Source: Brachymonas denitrificans (GTDB taxonomy: Bacteria > Pseudomonadota > Gammaproteobacteria > Burkholderiales > Burkholderiaceae_C). Taken from it: a stretch of DNA of 64,000 nucleotides. Location: NCBI RefSeq assembly GCF_907163135.1, contig NZ_CAJQUA010000001.1, forward strand, positions 2,641,001 through 2,705,000, given 5' to 3'. Made by a program: the position numbers and the translations under genes. Shown here one piece after another: positions 1 through 9,472 of this stretch. Each line of letters begins with the position of its first letter. Position 1 is the stretch's first letter. A model generated the notes under the pieces. It was not told the DNA's origin. It saw nothing but the letters and a program-made list of their open reading frames with translations, and ran no database searches.

Positions 1-2
1 TT

Positions 3-776
3 GGCCTGGGTACCTGGCCGATGGACGATGCCCAGGCGGCCCGCGTGGTCGCCCGCGCACTTGACATGGGCTACCGTCTGATCGATACCGCGGAAAACTA
101 CCGCAACGAGCGTGGCGTGGGTGAAGGCCTGCGTGCCTCGGGCGTACCGCGCGAGCAGGTGTTCGTCACCACCAAGTTCAACAAGCAGTGGCACAGCGTG
201 GAGGGCGTGCAGCAGGCCTGCGACGCCAGTCTGCAGCGGCTGGGGCTGGACTATGTGGATCTGCTGCTGGTGCACTGGCCCAATCCCGACCAGGATCGCT
301 ACGTGGAGGCCTTCCAGGGCATGGTGCGTTTGCTGGAGGCGGGCAAGGTGCGCGCCATCGGCACGTCCAACTTCAAGCACGCACACCTGCAGCGTCTCTT
401 CGATCTGGGGCTGGTGCCGCATGTGAACCAGATCCATCTGGACCCCTATCACGGACGCAGCGACGTGGTGCAGGTGCACCGTGAGCGCGGCATTGTCACC
501 GAATCCTGGAGCCCGCTGGGCCGTGCCGGAGCCCTGTTGCAGGAGCCGGCCATTCTTGCGGCGGCAGAGCGCCATGGCCGCACCGCCGCACAGGTGGTGC
601 TGCGCTGGCATACGCAGCAGGGCTATGTGCCGATTCCCAAGTCCGCCGATCCGCTGCGCCTGCAGCAGAACCTGGACAGTTTCGGCTTTACCCTGTCAGA
701 CGAGGAGATGGCGGCCATCAGCGCGCTGGATCGCGTGGATCCGGCGATGCTGGATTCGGATGTGTTCGGGCACTGA
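3..776 (+). CDS. Aldo/keto reductase, 5' partial
   Basis: NADPH-dependent reductase of carbonyl compounds, aldo/keto reductase superfamily, cytosolic. The reading frame is open from the window edge; GLGTWPM precedes the first in-frame ATG (position 21), matching the usual first strand of these proteins, so the true start lies upstream of the window. Counting from that ATG, the catalytic tetrad is visible: Asp22 and Tyr27 (LIDTAENY), Lys52 (TTKF) and His85 (LVHWP). The late IPKS motif, which binds the cofactor phosphate, is present. It ends 4 bp from the stop of the convergent amidohydrolase gene. The substrate cannot be told from sequence. Confidence 0.9.
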   Translation, partial: GLGTWPMDDAQAARVVARALDMGYRLIDTAENYRNERGVGEGLRASGVPREQVFVTTKFNKQWHSVEGVQQACDASLQRLGLDYVDLLLVHWPNPDQDRYVEAFQGMVRLLEAGKVRAIGTSNFKHAHLQRLFDLGLVPHVNQIHLDPYHGRSDVVQVHRERGIVTESWSPLGRAGALLQEPAILAAAERHGRTAAQVVLRWHTQQGYVPIPKSADPLRLQQNLDSFGFTLSDEEMAAISALDRVDPAMLDSDVFGH

Positions 777-780
777 AGGC

Positions 781-2001
781 TTACAGCACGGGCGCCAGCC
801 AGCGCTCCACCACTTTCACCCACAACGTGGCGCCGGCGGGCAGCAGCGCGTCGTTGAAATCATAGCTGCCGTTGTGCAGGGTGCATGGGCCGCCGCCATG
901 GTCCGCCATGCGGTGCGAGCCATCGCCATTGCCGATGAAGAAGTAGCAACCCGGCTTGTGCTGCAGCATGAAGGAGAAATCCTCCGCCGCCATGGTCGGC
1001 GTCTGCTTGTGCACATGGTGCGCGCCCAGCACGCTGCTGGCTACTTCATGGATGAAATGCGCCTCGTCGCGGCTGTTGATGGTGGGCGGGTAGTTGCGTT
1101 TGAAGTCGAATTCGCATTCCATGCCGAAGCCGCGCGCCAGATTCTCCGACAGCACGCGCATGCGCTGCTCGACGTGGTCCAGCACTTCCAGCGTGAAGGT
1201 GCGCACCGTGCCCTGCAGCGTGCAGGATTCCGGAATCACGTTGGTGGCATCCCCGGCCTCCAGCATGGTCACCGAGATCACGGCCGAGTCGATGGGCGAG
1301 ATGCTGCGCGAGACAATGGTCTGGAAGGCCTGCACCAGCTGGCAGGCGACCGGCACCGGATCGTTGGCCGTGTGCGGCAGCGCCGCATGGCCGCCCTTGC
1401 CGCGCAGGGTGATGTGAAATTCGTTGCTTGAGGCCATCACCGGCCCGGGAGATGCTGCCACGTCGCCCGCCGGCAGGCCCGGCCAGTTGTGAAAGCCGAA
1501 CACCGCGTCCATCGGAAAGCGCGTGAACAGGCCATCCCCGATCATGGCGCGCGCGCCCGCTCCGCCTTCCTCGGCGGGCTGGAAGATGAAGTACACGGTG
1601 CCGTTGAAGATGCGGTGTTTCGCCAGATACTGCGCGGCGCCCAGCAGCGTGGCAGTGTGGCCGTCGTGGCCGCAGGCGTGCATCTTGCCGGGATGCTGGC
1701 TGGCATGCGCGAAGGTGTTGTCCTCCTGCATGGGCAGAGCGTCCATGTCGGCGCGCAAGCCGATGGCGCGCGGCGAGTTGCCGCTGCGCAGGATGCCGAC
1801 CAGCCCGGTGCCGCCCAACCCGCGTACCACTTCGATGCCCCATTCCTGCAGCTTGCGTGCCACCAGGTCGGAGGTGCGCACCTCCTCGTAGCACAGCTCG
1901 GGATGCGCATGGATATCGCGCCGCAGCGCGATCAGGTGGTCCAGTTCGGCGGCCACTTCGGGCAACACCTGCAACTGACGGGAAGCAATGGCAACAGTCA
2001 T
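781..2001 (-). CDS. M20-family amidohydrolase (hippurate hydrolase/IAA-amino acid hydrolase-like)
   Basis: Zinc-dependent amidohydrolase that probably cleaves N-acyl amino acids, peptidase family M20D, about 406 residues, which is normal for the family. Visible motifs are HACGHDGH (metal ligands Cys/His), PAEEGGAGA (general-base and ligand glutamates) and a late AEDF motif, with the usual dimerisation insert in the middle (SSNEFHITLRGKGGHAA). The ATG at 2001 is preferred; a TTG two codons upstream (2007) is also in frame. No signal peptide is seen, so a cytosolic enzyme is expected. Convergent with the aldo/keto reductase gene. The exact substrate is unknown. Confidence 0.88.
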   Translation of the reverse strand: MTVAIASRQLQVLPEVAAELDHLIALRRDIHAHPELCYEEVRTSDLVARKLQEWGIEVVRGLGGTGLVGILRSGNSPRAIGLRADMDALPMQEDNTFAHASQHPGKMHACGHDGHTATLLGAAQYLAKHRIFNGTVYFIFQPAEEGGAGARAMIGDGLFTRFPMDAVFGFHNWPGLPAGDVAASPGPVMASSNEFHITLRGKGGHAALPHTANDPVPVACQLVQAFQTIVSRSISPIDSAVISVTMLEAGDATNVIPESCTLQGTVRTFTLEVLDHVEQRMRVLSENLARGFGMECEFDFKRNYPPTINSRDEAHFIHEVASSVLGAHHVHKQTPTMAAEDFSFMLQHKPGCYFFIGNGDGSHRMADHGGGPCTLHNGSYDFNDALLPAGATLWVKVVERWLAPVL

Positions 2002-2124
2002 GCACAAAGTTTAGCGCCTTGGCACGCGCTTGTCAGGACGGGATCCGATCTTGCGTGTTGCACTGCGTCGTGCCGGTATGGCCTCCATGCCAGAATGGGC
2101 GCCAACCCTTTGTCCGGAGAGCCC

Positions 2125-2742
2125 ATGTCGCAGCCAATTCCCCTTGATCCTGAATCCATACCCACGCAGGCGGACGCCGAAACGCGTGCCATGCCGCCGA
2201 GTGGCGCAGAGAAACCGGCGACGGACGGTGCGCGGCCATTCCGCATCCTGATGGTGTGCCTGGGCAATATCTGCCGCAGCCCCACGGCGCAGGGCGTGAT
2301 GGAGCAGCAGGTGGCCGAGGCGGGCCTGCGCGGGCAGATCCAGGTGGATTCGGCCGGCACCGGCGACTATCACATCGGCCACGCGCCCGATCATCGTTCG
2401 CAGGAGCATGCGCTCAAGCGCGGCTACGACATTTCCGGCCAGCGGGCACGCCAGCTGGCGGATGCGGATTTCGAGGAATTCGACCTGATCCTGGTGATGG
2501 ACGAGGCCAACGAGCGCGACGTGCTGGCGCGCTGCCCGCGGCAACATCGCGACAAGGTGAGGCGGCTGGCGGTATTCGGCAGCCAGCCCCAGGTACTGGA
2601 AGTGCCCGATCCCTACTTCGGCGGTGCCGACGGCTTCGAGCATGTGCTTGATCTGGTGGAGGACGCCTGCGCGGGCGTGCTGGCCCGGTTGCAGCAGGGC
2701 GCGGACAGCAAAATGCCGCCCGCAGGCGGCATGGAAGGCTGA
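2125..2742 (+). CDS. Low-molecular-weight protein-tyrosine phosphatase
   Basis: Cytosolic phosphatase of the arsenate-reductase-like LMW-PTP family. The P-loop CLGNICRSP gives nucleophile Cys45 and Arg51 (C-X5-R), and the general acid lies in PDPYFGG. The chosen ATG follows a cggaga ribosome site and gives 205 residues. The catalytic domain starts only near residue 38, so the first part is probably a disordered extension; a later ATG (MPPSGAEK) is possible. In capsule clusters such enzymes (Wzb) dephosphorylate a Wzc tyrosine kinase, but no Wzc is present here, so a link to the polysaccharide genes downstream is only a guess. Confidence 0.9.
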   Translation: MSQPIPLDPESIPTQADAETRAMPPSGAEKPATDGARPFRILMVCLGNICRSPTAQGVMEQQVAEAGLRGQIQVDSAGTGDYHIGHAPDHRSQEHALKRGYDISGQRARQLADADFEEFDLILVMDEANERDVLARCPRQHRDKVRRLAVFGSQPQVLEVPDPYFGGADGFEHVLDLVEDACAGVLARLQQGADSKMPPAGGMEG

Positions 2743-2809
2743 CAGGCTGCGTCAGCGTGCAGGGACTCTGGCGGCTTGTCGCTCGCCAGGCCTCTGCAGC
2801 ATCAGCGCA

Positions 2810-3064
2810 TCAGGACAGGCTGTTGATCAGGTCGATGTACTGCTGCTTGGCGGCGTCGGTGCTGGTGCCCTTGAGGGCGTTCCAGGCATCCCACTTGGCG
2901 CGTGCCACGATGTCGGCAAAACCCGGCTTGGCGGCGCTGTTGTCGCCTTCGGTGGCCTGCTTGTACAGGCTGTAGATTTTCAGCAGGGTCTGGTTGTCGG
3001 GCTTTTCGCTCAGCTTGGTGGAGTTGGCCACGGCGGCTTCGAAAGTGGCGTTCAGGTCGGTCAT
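2810..3064 (-). CDS. Acyl-CoA-binding protein
   Basis: Small cytosolic protein (84 residues) that binds and buffers long-chain acyl-CoA esters. The whole ACBP fold is visible: an N-terminal helix with FEAAVANS, the central motif LLKIYSLYKQATEGDN that binds the CoA head group, and AKWDAWNALKGTS with the conserved Lys-Trp. The start is fixed by an aggag site just upstream of the ATG. Length is normal for single-domain ACBPs. Convergent with the phosphatase gene and separated by about 75 bp from the wbpM-like gene. Bacterial ACBPs are scattered but not rare in Burkholderiales. Confidence 0.92.
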   Translation of the reverse strand: MTDLNATFEAAVANSTKLSEKPDNQTLLKIYSLYKQATEGDNSAAKPGFADIVARAKWDAWNALKGTSTDAAKQQYIDLINSLS

Positions 3065-3139
3065 GCTTTGTCTCCTGGGGAATTGTTCAACAGCCATCCC
3101 TCCCGCCTGGGCAGAAGGGGCGTGCGCCCATTGTAGCGA

Positions 3140-5155
3140 TTATTGAACGATCGTGCTTTTTTGTTGCAACAGGATGTGATCGACGACGGGGCCGGCGCGG
3201 AAGCCGCTGACCAGCTGCAACAGCACGCGCGTGATGCCGTCCACGTCGTTGGCCTGCATCAGGCCCTGCAACTCGACCAGCCGCTGCTGCAGCTGCGGCC
3301 AGGGCAGGTGCTGTTCGTGCGCCTTCATGATGCGCGGATGCTCGGTCGGCTGCGGGTTGTCGCCGATCAGCAGTTCCTCGTAGAGCTTCTCGCCGGGGCG
3401 CAGGCCGGTGACCTGGATGGCGATGTCGCCGGCCGGGTTCTGCGCGTCGCGCACGGTCAGGCCGGAGAGGGCCACCATCTGCCGCGCCAGCTGCGCGATC
3501 TGCACCGGCTCGCCCATGTCCAGCACGAACACATCGCCGCCCAGGCCCATGGCACCGGCCTGCAGCACCAGTTGCGCGGCTTCGGGAATGGTCATGAAGT
3601 AGCGCGTGACGTCTGCATGCGTCAGCGTGATCGGGCCGCCGTTGGCGATCTGCTGGCGGAACAGGGGCACGACCGACCCAGAGGAGCCCAGCACGTTGCC
3701 GAAGCGCACCATGGTGAAGCAGGTGGTGTTCGGGGCGGGCGTCGGTGCGCCATTCGTTCCAGGCTGGCCATTGACGGCGCCAGCGGAGGCACCGGCCCAG
3801 ACGCCCGCCTGATCGAGTGCCGCGAAATCTACTGTCCGGCTGTCCGCCAGCGCCTGCAGGCACAGCTCGGCCAGGCGCTTGCTGGCGCCCATCACATTGG
3901 TCGGGCGCACTGCCTTGTCGGTCGAGATCAGCACGAACTGGGGCACGCCGGCCTCTAGTGCCGCTCGCGCCACCGTGAGGGTGCCGAACACATTGTTGGC
4001 CAGGCCCTGCACCGGGTTGTGCTCCACCATGGGCACATGCTTGTAGGCCGCCGCGTGGTACACGGTGGCCGGGCGCCAGGTGGTGATGATCTGGCGCATG
4101 CGGTGCAGGTCGCGCACATCGCCCAGCAGCGGTACCAGCGCCGGGTTGCCGGGCAGGGTCGCCACCAGCGCATGCAGTTCGTGGTAGATGCGGTAGAGGG
4201 CAAACTCGCTGTGCTCCACCAGCAACAGCGTAGTCGGGCCCTGTTGCACGATCTGGCGGCACAGCTCGCTGCCGATGCTGCCGCCTGCGCCGGTCACCAG
4301 CACCACGCGCTGCTGGATGTCGCGTGCAATCAGTTCGGCCCGCGGCGGCACCGGGTCGCGGCCCAGCAAGTCTTCCACGTCCAGTTCCTGAAACTGCTGC
4401 ACCGCCGCCTGGCCGCTGGCCAGTTCGACCATGCTGGGCACGCTGCGCACGTGCACGGCCAGCCCCTGCAGGCTCTGGATGATGGCATTGCGTTCCGGCC
4501 GCGTCAGGCGTGGAATGGCCAGCAGTACGTCACTCACGTCGCTGTCGCGCACTACCTGCGGCAGATCCTGCGGCGCCCACACTTCCACACCATTGATGCT
4601 GCGGCCGATCTTGACCGGGTCGTTGTCGACGAAGCCGATCAGCGTGTAGTTGCGCGTGCTGTGGATGGCTGCCGCCGTCTGGATGCCGGTTTCTCCGGCG
4701 CCGTAGATCAGCAGCCGGCCGCGCTGGCGCATGTCCTGGCTGCCGGTGTACATGAACAGGCCGCGGATGAAGGCACGGTTGCCGCCGATCAGCAGCAGGA
4801 ACAGGATGGGCTGCAGGGCCCCTACGCTGCGCGGCACATGCGTGGGGTTGCCCACGAACACCACATAGCAGCAGAAGATCACGCCATACACCGCAATCGC
4901 CTGCATGGTGGTGACCATGGCCGAGAAGCCGGTGTAGCGGAAGATGGCGCGGTACAGCCCGAACTTGACCATGATCGGGATCGCCAGCAGCGGCGCCAGC
5001 AGGTAGGTGACGGTCTGGTCGAGGTGCGGCAGGATCCAGCGGTCCTCGCGCAGGCTGATGGCCAGAAACAGCGCCAGCCAGGCGCAGAGCACGTCCACCC
5101 CCATGGCCAGAAACTGGCGCGGCAGGGTGTGGCGGTTGAAGATGCGGGATTGCAT
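3140..5155 (-). CDS. wbpM: UDP-sugar 4,6-dehydratase, WbpM/CapD/PglF type
   Basis: Membrane-bound dehydratase that makes UDP-4-keto-6-deoxy-HexNAc from UDP-GlcNAc, the first step to bacillosamine- or QuiNAc/FucNAc-type sugars. About four membrane helices occupy residues 20-135. A first Rossmann motif (IYGAGETG) follows near 150 and the SDR catalytic domain (VTGAGGSIGSE) near 290. STDKAVRPTNVMGASKR contains the active-site segment typical of this group, which lacks the classical Tyr. A Gly/Ala/Pro-rich insert (about 35 residues) lies just before FTMVRFGNVLGSSGSV. It is followed 12 bp away (upstream gene) by the PglC-like transferase, so these act in one pathway. Last gene of the minus-strand cluster. 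Confidence 0.92.
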   Translation of the reverse strand: MQSRIFNRHTLPRQFLAMGVDVLCAWLALFLAISLREDRWILPHLDQTVTYLLAPLLAIPIMVKFGLYRAIFRYTGFSAMVTTMQAIAVYGVIFCCYVVFVGNPTHVPRSVGALQPILFLLLIGGNRAFIRGLFMYTGSQDMRQRGRLLIYGAGETGIQTAAAIHSTRNYTLIGFVDNDPVKIGRSINGVEVWAPQDLPQVVRDSDVSDVLLAIPRLTRPERNAIIQSLQGLAVHVRSVPSMVELASGQAAVQQFQELDVEDLLGRDPVPPRAELIARDIQQRVVLVTGAGGSIGSELCRQIVQQGPTTLLLVEHSEFALYRIYHELHALVATLPGNPALVPLLGDVRDLHRMRQIITTWRPATVYHAAAYKHVPMVEHNPVQGLANNVFGTLTVARAALEAGVPQFVLISTDKAVRPTNVMGASKRLAELCLQALADSRTVDFAALDQAGVWAGASAGAVNGQPGTNGAPTPAPNTTCFTMVRFGNVLGSSGSVVPLFRQQIANGGPITLTHADVTRYFMTIPEAAQLVLQAGAMGLGGDVFVLDMGEPVQIAQLARQMVALSGLTVRDAQNPAGDIAIQVTGLRPGEKLYEELLIGDNPQPTEHPRIMKAHEQHLPWPQLQQRLVELQGLMQANDVDGITRVLLQLVSGFRAGPVVDHILLQQKSTIVQ

Positions 5156-5167
5156 GGGAAGAGGAAT

Positions 5168-5770
5168 TCAGGGCTTGAGCAGGATGCCCAGCGTCATGCC
5201 GATGATGCGCAGGTCCAGCCAGAAGCTGCGTTCGCGCACGTACTGGCGGCACAGCGCCAGCTTGGCCGGCAGGATGGTGTCGACATAGGTCTGCTCGGGG
5301 TTGCTGCTTTGCGCCAGCAGCGTGCTTTCGCTGCGGTATTGTACGGAGGCCAGGTCGGTGATGCCGGGTCGCACGCTTAGCACTTCGGCGCGCACCTCGG
5401 CCGGGTAGAGCGCCACGTAGCGCGGCACTTCGGGGCGCGGGCCCACGATGCTCATGTCGCCCAGCAGCACGTTGATGAGCTGCGGCAGCTCGTCGAGCTT
5501 GTAGGCGCGGATGAAACGACCGCTGCGGGTAATACGCGCATCCTCGCCCACGGTGATCTGCAGGCCGGCATTGTTCTGGCGCATGCTGCGGAACTTGTAG
5601 ATGCGAAAGGGCTGGCCGTGGCGGCCGATGCGCTCCTGGCGGAAGAACACTGGGCCGGGCGAATCGCGCTTGATCCAGACGGCAATGCCCAGCAGCACCG
5701 GCGCGAGCAGCAGCAGGCCGATCGCGGAGGCGGCGATGTCGAACAGGCGCTTGAGCAGAAGGGAGCGCAT
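5168..5770 (-). CDS. Initiating sugar-1-phosphate transferase, PglC-like
   Basis: Monotopic phosphoglycosyltransferase that moves a sugar-1-phosphate from a UDP sugar to undecaprenyl phosphate and starts the repeat unit at the inner membrane. At 200 residues it is the minimal PglC-like form. There is one re-entrant hydrophobic helix at 10-32, then PVFFRQERIG, YKFRSMR, the LDELPQLINVL motif and the family signature GPRPEVP. Its neighbours are the WbpM-type dehydratase and a sugar aminotransferase, the same trio as pglF/pglC/pglE, so the first sugar is probably an amino-6-deoxy HexNAc (inference). A second, unrelated-length initiating transferase lies at 24947-26170. Confidence 0.9.
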   Translation of the reverse strand: MRSLLLKRLFDIAASAIGLLLLAPVLLGIAVWIKRDSPGPVFFRQERIGRHGQPFRIYKFRSMRQNNAGLQITVGEDARITRSGRFIRAYKLDELPQLINVLLGDMSIVGPRPEVPRYVALYPAEVRAEVLSVRPGITDLASVQYRSESTLLAQSSNPEQTYVDTILPAKLALCRQYVRERSFWLDLRIIGMTLGILLKP

Positions 5771-5799
5771 GGGGTCAGTGCCGACGGGCAGAGGATCGC

Positions 5800-6957
5800 T
5801 CAGCCCAGAATGGCATGCAGCGCCGCGATGATGCGCTCCTGCTCGCCATCGCTCATGGCCGTGAACAGCGGGATGCTGAACATGCTCTGGTAGGCCTTGT
5901 CCGCTTCCGGGAACATTTCAGGCGTGAGCTGGTAGCGGTCGCGCCAGTAGGGCTGGCGGTGCAGCGGCACATAGTGCACGCTGGTGCCGATGCCGGCATC
6001 GCTGAGCTGCTGGATCACTTCGTCGCGCGTGAGTCTGGCGTTCTCGGCCAGGCGCAGCACGAACAGGTGCCAGGAGTGCACATCGCCGGCCGGGGCGTCG
6101 GCGGGCAGGATCAGCGGCAGTTCCTTCAGCGCATCCAGATAGCGCTGCGCCAGTTGCTGGCGGCGCTGCAGGAAGGAGGGCAGGCGCTTGAGCTGCACGC
6201 GGCCCAGCGCGCCAGCCATGTCGGTCATGTTGTACTTGAAGCCGGGCGCCACGATCTCGTAATACCAGGCCGGTGTCTTGCTGGTGAAGCGGTCGAAGGC
6301 ATCGCGGTTGATGCCGTGCAGGCGCATCACCTTCATGCGCGCGGCCAGCGCCTCGTCCTTGGTGATCACCATGCCGCCTTCGCCGGTGGTCATGGTCTTG
6401 TTGGCGTAGAAGCTGAACACGGCAGCATCGCTGGGCAGTTGGCCCACCAGCGTGCCCTTCCAGGTGGTGGGCAGGGCGTGGGCGGCATCTTCCAGCACAC
6501 GCAGCTGGTATTTTTGCGCGATTGCAAAAATCCGGTCCATGTCACAGGCCAGACCGCCATAGTGCACCGGCATGATGGCCCTGGTGCGCGGCGTGATGGC
6601 GGCCTCGATCTTGCACGGGTCGATGTTGAGCGTGACCGGATCGCAATCGACCAGCACCGGATCGGCCCCCAGATAGCGGATCACCTCGGTAGTGGCGGTG
6701 AAGGTCAGCGTGGGCGCGATCACCTCGTCGCCGGGGCCGATGCCCATGGCTTCCAGCGCCAGATGCAGGCCGGCCGTGGCGGAGTTGACGGCAATGCTCT
6801 GCACGCCGCCGCCCAGGTAGTCACCAAACTCCTGTTCGAAGGCGCGCGTTTCCGGGCCGGTGGTGACCCAGCCGGAACGCATGGCATGGGCAACGGCGGC
6901 GATTTCTTCCTCGCCGATGTCGGGGCGGGCGAAGGGGATGAAGGCGGGAGTATTCAT
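5800..6957 (-). CDS. DegT/DnrJ/EryC1-family sugar aminotransferase (PglE/ArnB-like)
   Basis: PLP-dependent aminotransferase that probably converts the 4-keto sugar made by the WbpM-type enzyme into a 4-amino sugar. Visible features are the substrate loop [21 protein letters not shown] (phosphate-binding cup), [10 protein letters not shown] (Asp that binds the pyridine nitrogen) and [13 protein letters not shown], carrying the Schiff-base lysine. About 385 residues from the ATG at 6957; an in-frame GTG at 6990 would add eleven residues. Lies 29 bp upstream of the PglC-like gene in the same operon. The sugar substrate is inferred from neighbours. Confidence 0.9.
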   Translation of the reverse strand: MNTPAFIPFARPDIGEEEIAAVAHAMRSGWVTTGPETRAFEQEFGDYLGGGVQSIAVNSATAGLHLALEAMGIGPGDEVIAPTLTFTATTEVIRYLGADPVLVDCDPVTLNIDPCKIEAAITPRTRAIMPVHYGGLACDMDRIFAIAQKYQLRVLEDAAHALPTTWKGTLVGQLPSDAAVFSFYANKTMTTGEGGMVITKDEALAARMKVMRLHGINRDAFDRFTSKTPAWYYEIVAPGFKYNMTDMAGALGRVQLKRLPSFLQRRQQLAQRYLDALKELPLILPADAPAGDVHSWHLFVLRLAENARLTRDEVIQQLSDAGIGTSVHYVPLHRQPYWRDRYQLTPEMFPEADKAYQSMFSIPLFTAMSDGEQERIIAALHAILG

Positions 6958-7054
6958 GACAGGGGGTATTGTCGCAGGTGGAGCAGTCACGCAACCGTGG
7001 CAGGACGCTCAAGCGTCAGGAGGTGGGCAGGGCGCAACAGCATGTGGAACGATA

Positions 7055-8302
7055 TCAGGAGCAACTCTCGATAAAGCGCTGCGCCAGCACCGGATAGGTG
7101 TGATTGGCCAGCACGAACTGCCGTCCCGCTTCGCCCATGCGCTCGCGGGTCGCGGCATCCAGCCGGGCCAGTTCGCGCAGTCCGGCGGCAATGGCCGGCG
7201 GATCGGCCGGTGGTACGGTAATACCGCAGCCCGCTTCAGCCACCGGATCGTTGCCGGCTTCCACCGAGTGCAGCACCACGCAGCGCGCCATCATGTAATC
7301 CATCAGCTTGTTCGGCGCGATACCGAAGCGGTAGATCGGCACGCGCTGCCAGCCGATGTAGGCGATGTCCACTTGGGCCAGAAAGGATGGGATCTGCGCC
7401 TTCGGAATCGGATCGAAGAACGCAACCTGGTCCAGCCCCAGGGCAGTGGCCTGCCGTTGCAGCGCGGCCTTTTCGTGGCCGTCGCCTACCAGCACGAAGC
7501 TGAACGGTTCATTGCGCAGCAGTTCGGCCGCCTGCAGCATCACATCGAGTGCGTTCGGGGTGCCATGCGAGCCGGCGTAGCCGACTACCGTGCGGCCAGC
7601 CGCTTTCTGCGCCACTATGTGCGCAACGATATCCTCGCGCAGCGCGGGCGCATCGCCCTGCCATTCATCGAGCGTGATGCCATTGGGCACGATGTGCAGC
7701 TTGCGCAGGTCCAGGCCGTGGCTCTGCATGTGATCGGCCACCTTGGGCAGCATGCTGACCACTACATCGGCATGTTTGTAGGCATGGTTTTCGGCAGCCT
7801 GGCACAGCATGATGAAGGGATGGCGCGGCGACATGCCGCCCAGCTCGATCGGCGACAGCGGCCACAGATCGTGCACCTCGAATACCAGCTTGCAGGGCTT
7901 GCCCGTCTTGCGCGTGAGGCGGGCGATGCGTTCGGCCACCCAGATGTCCATCGGGTAGGTGCTGCTGGCGATGACCACGTCGGGCTGGAAGGTACGCGCG
8001 ATCTGTGGCGCGTCCGTCCAGACCTGGCGCAGAAATGCCCAGATGTTCTTGACGCGGCCCAAGCCGTTGCCTGCGTAGGGCGGGGAGGGGTACCAGTGGT
8101 AATCGATGCCATCGATGATCTCGGACCAAGGGCCGGCAGCACCCGGCCGCACAGGCTGCTTCGCCCGCACATGGCTGTAATCCGCCGCCACCATGCGCAC
8201 CTGATGCCCCGCTTGCACCCATTCGCGGGCCAGGTAGTAGGGGCGGTATTCCATGCCGTGCAGCGGGCTGCCGGCGTAGTGGTTGAGATAGAGAATGTTC
8301 AT
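7055..8302 (-). CDS. Glycosyltransferase family 4 (WbuB-like)
   Basis: Retaining GT-B glycosyltransferase of about 415 residues that adds a sugar to the lipid-linked repeat unit on the cytoplasmic face. It begins MNILYLNHYAGSPLHGMEYRP, typical of WbuB/FnlA-linked GT4 proteins. The acceptor-side domain ends near residue 190 and the donor-side domain carries HIVPNGI, VGYAGSHG and a late glutamate region. The ATG at 8302 overlaps the stop of the next upstream gene by four bases (ATGA), so translational coupling is likely and the longer upstream frame is not used. Donor and acceptor unknown. Confidence 0.88.
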   Translation of the reverse strand: MNILYLNHYAGSPLHGMEYRPYYLAREWVQAGHQVRMVAADYSHVRAKQPVRPGAAGPWSEIIDGIDYHWYPSPPYAGNGLGRVKNIWAFLRQVWTDAPQIARTFQPDVVIASSTYPMDIWVAERIARLTRKTGKPCKLVFEVHDLWPLSPIELGGMSPRHPFIMLCQAAENHAYKHADVVVSMLPKVADHMQSHGLDLRKLHIVPNGITLDEWQGDAPALREDIVAHIVAQKAAGRTVVGYAGSHGTPNALDVMLQAAELLRNEPFSFVLVGDGHEKAALQRQATALGLDQVAFFDPIPKAQIPSFLAQVDIAYIGWQRVPIYRFGIAPNKLMDYMMARCVVLHSVEAGNDPVAEAGCGITVPPADPPAIAAGLRELARLDAATRERMGEAGRQFVLANHTYPVLAQRFIESCS

Positions 8303-9435
8303 GACAAGCGTTGCAGTGTCAGCACCAGACGCTCCACTGCAGGGGGAAACAGGCCGTGGTCGTGCACCCACTGGCGGTTGTTTTCGGCGATGACGTCGGC
8401 CCGCTCCAGCAGAAGGGGCAGCATGGCCGCGCTACGGGTGCCCAGCTCGGCACTGCCGACGCGTTCGGGCACGATCCAGCCATTGTCGCCATCGCGCACC
8501 AGCTCGTGGTTGGCCGGCAGATCACTCAGAAGCGGAACGCAGCCGTGCGCCATGGCCTCCAATACCGACACGGCCACCGAGTCGCTCTGCGGCTGGCTGA
8601 TGTACCACTGCGCCTGATCGTATTGCAGCGCCTGCTCGGCAGCGCTCAGTCGGCCGACGAAGCGGATGCGCTGCTGCAGCCCTTCCTGCTGCACCCAGCG
8701 CTCCATGCCGGCGCGCTCGCTGCCGTCATTGGCGACCATCAGTTGTGCCTCGGGCTGCCAGGCGGCGATGCTGCGGAACAGCTCCAGCACGCGGAAGGGC
8801 CGGTAGATCGGCTCCAGGCCGCGGTTGGCATAAAACAGCCAAGGCTGTTTGAGACTGCCCGGCGCGGGCGGCAATGCATCCAGCCCGAACGGAAAAGTCA
8901 ACACCTCGCGCGCGCCCAACTGCTGCATCACCGCCGTCATGTGCTGCGAATCGCTGGTGCACAGCGTGGCATGGCGCAGAATGGCCTGCGTCAGCCGGCG
9001 ATACAGCTTGCTGCGCTGCGGCGTCACCAGAATGTCGCTGCCCCAAGCCGAGGCCAGCACGCGCCCGCGCAGATGCCAGAGGCGATGCGCCAGCAGCACC
9101 AGCGTGCCGTGCGAGGTGAGGTAGTGCGGGTTGATCCAGTCGGCGTCGATGCGGCTCAGCCAGCGCGCCACGACGGGCAGCTTGCGCAGCAGCGCGATAT
9201 TGCCGCCGCCGTGCGCCGGATCGGTGTTCAGGGCCAGGCGGCGTCCGGCGGGCACCAGGGCTTCCAGTTCGGGCGCGAAGCCGCGGCTGGAGCAGACCCA
9301 CAGCTCCACCAGAGGCGCCAGTGCACGTGCCCACTTGAGCAGGTGCGGGCTGTTGCCGTCGCCCACCAGCGCGTAGCGCAGGGGCGCTTGTTCAGTGGGA
9401 GGAGCTGGCAGGGAAGAGAGAGAGCCTTCAGTCAT
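8299..9435 (-). CDS. Glycosyltransferase, GT4-like
   Basis: GT-B glycosyltransferase (378 residues from the ATG at 9435), inferred from the two-lobed layout. It has an N-terminal Rossmann-like lobe starting YALVGDGNSPHLLKWARAL, a linker with FPFGLD, and a donor lobe with FYANRGLEPIYRP and the motif SDSVAVSVLEAMAHGCVPLLSD, the E-X7-E-like region of GT4 enzymes. The frame stays open upstream through a PAS-repeat segment to 9687, but that would overlap the acetyltransferase gene, so the internal ATG is preferred. Overlaps the next gene by ATGA. Substrate unknown. Confidence 0.85.
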   Translation of the reverse strand: MTEGSLSSLPAPPTEQAPLRYALVGDGNSPHLLKWARALAPLVELWVCSSRGFAPELEALVPAGRRLALNTDPAHGGGNIALLRKLPVVARWLSRIDADWINPHYLTSHGTLVLLAHRLWHLRGRVLASAWGSDILVTPQRSKLYRRLTQAILRHATLCTSDSQHMTAVMQQLGAREVLTFPFGLDALPPAPGSLKQPWLFYANRGLEPIYRPFRVLELFRSIAAWQPEAQLMVANDGSERAGMERWVQQEGLQQRIRFVGRLSAAEQALQYDQAQWYISQPQSDSVAVSVLEAMAHGCVPLLSDLPANHELVRDGDNGWIVPERVGSAELGTRSAAMLPLLLERADVIAENNRQWVHDHGLFPPAVERLVLTLQRLS

Positions 9436-9472
9436 GGCGAGGCGAGTGTACCGCGCAGAGCGGATAGCATGG

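Noticed and set aside
1489..2124. Long N-terminal extension of the tyrosine phosphatase
   Set aside because: This part is antisense to the amidohydrolase gene and has no family similarity; the ATG at 2125 with its ribosome site is preferred.
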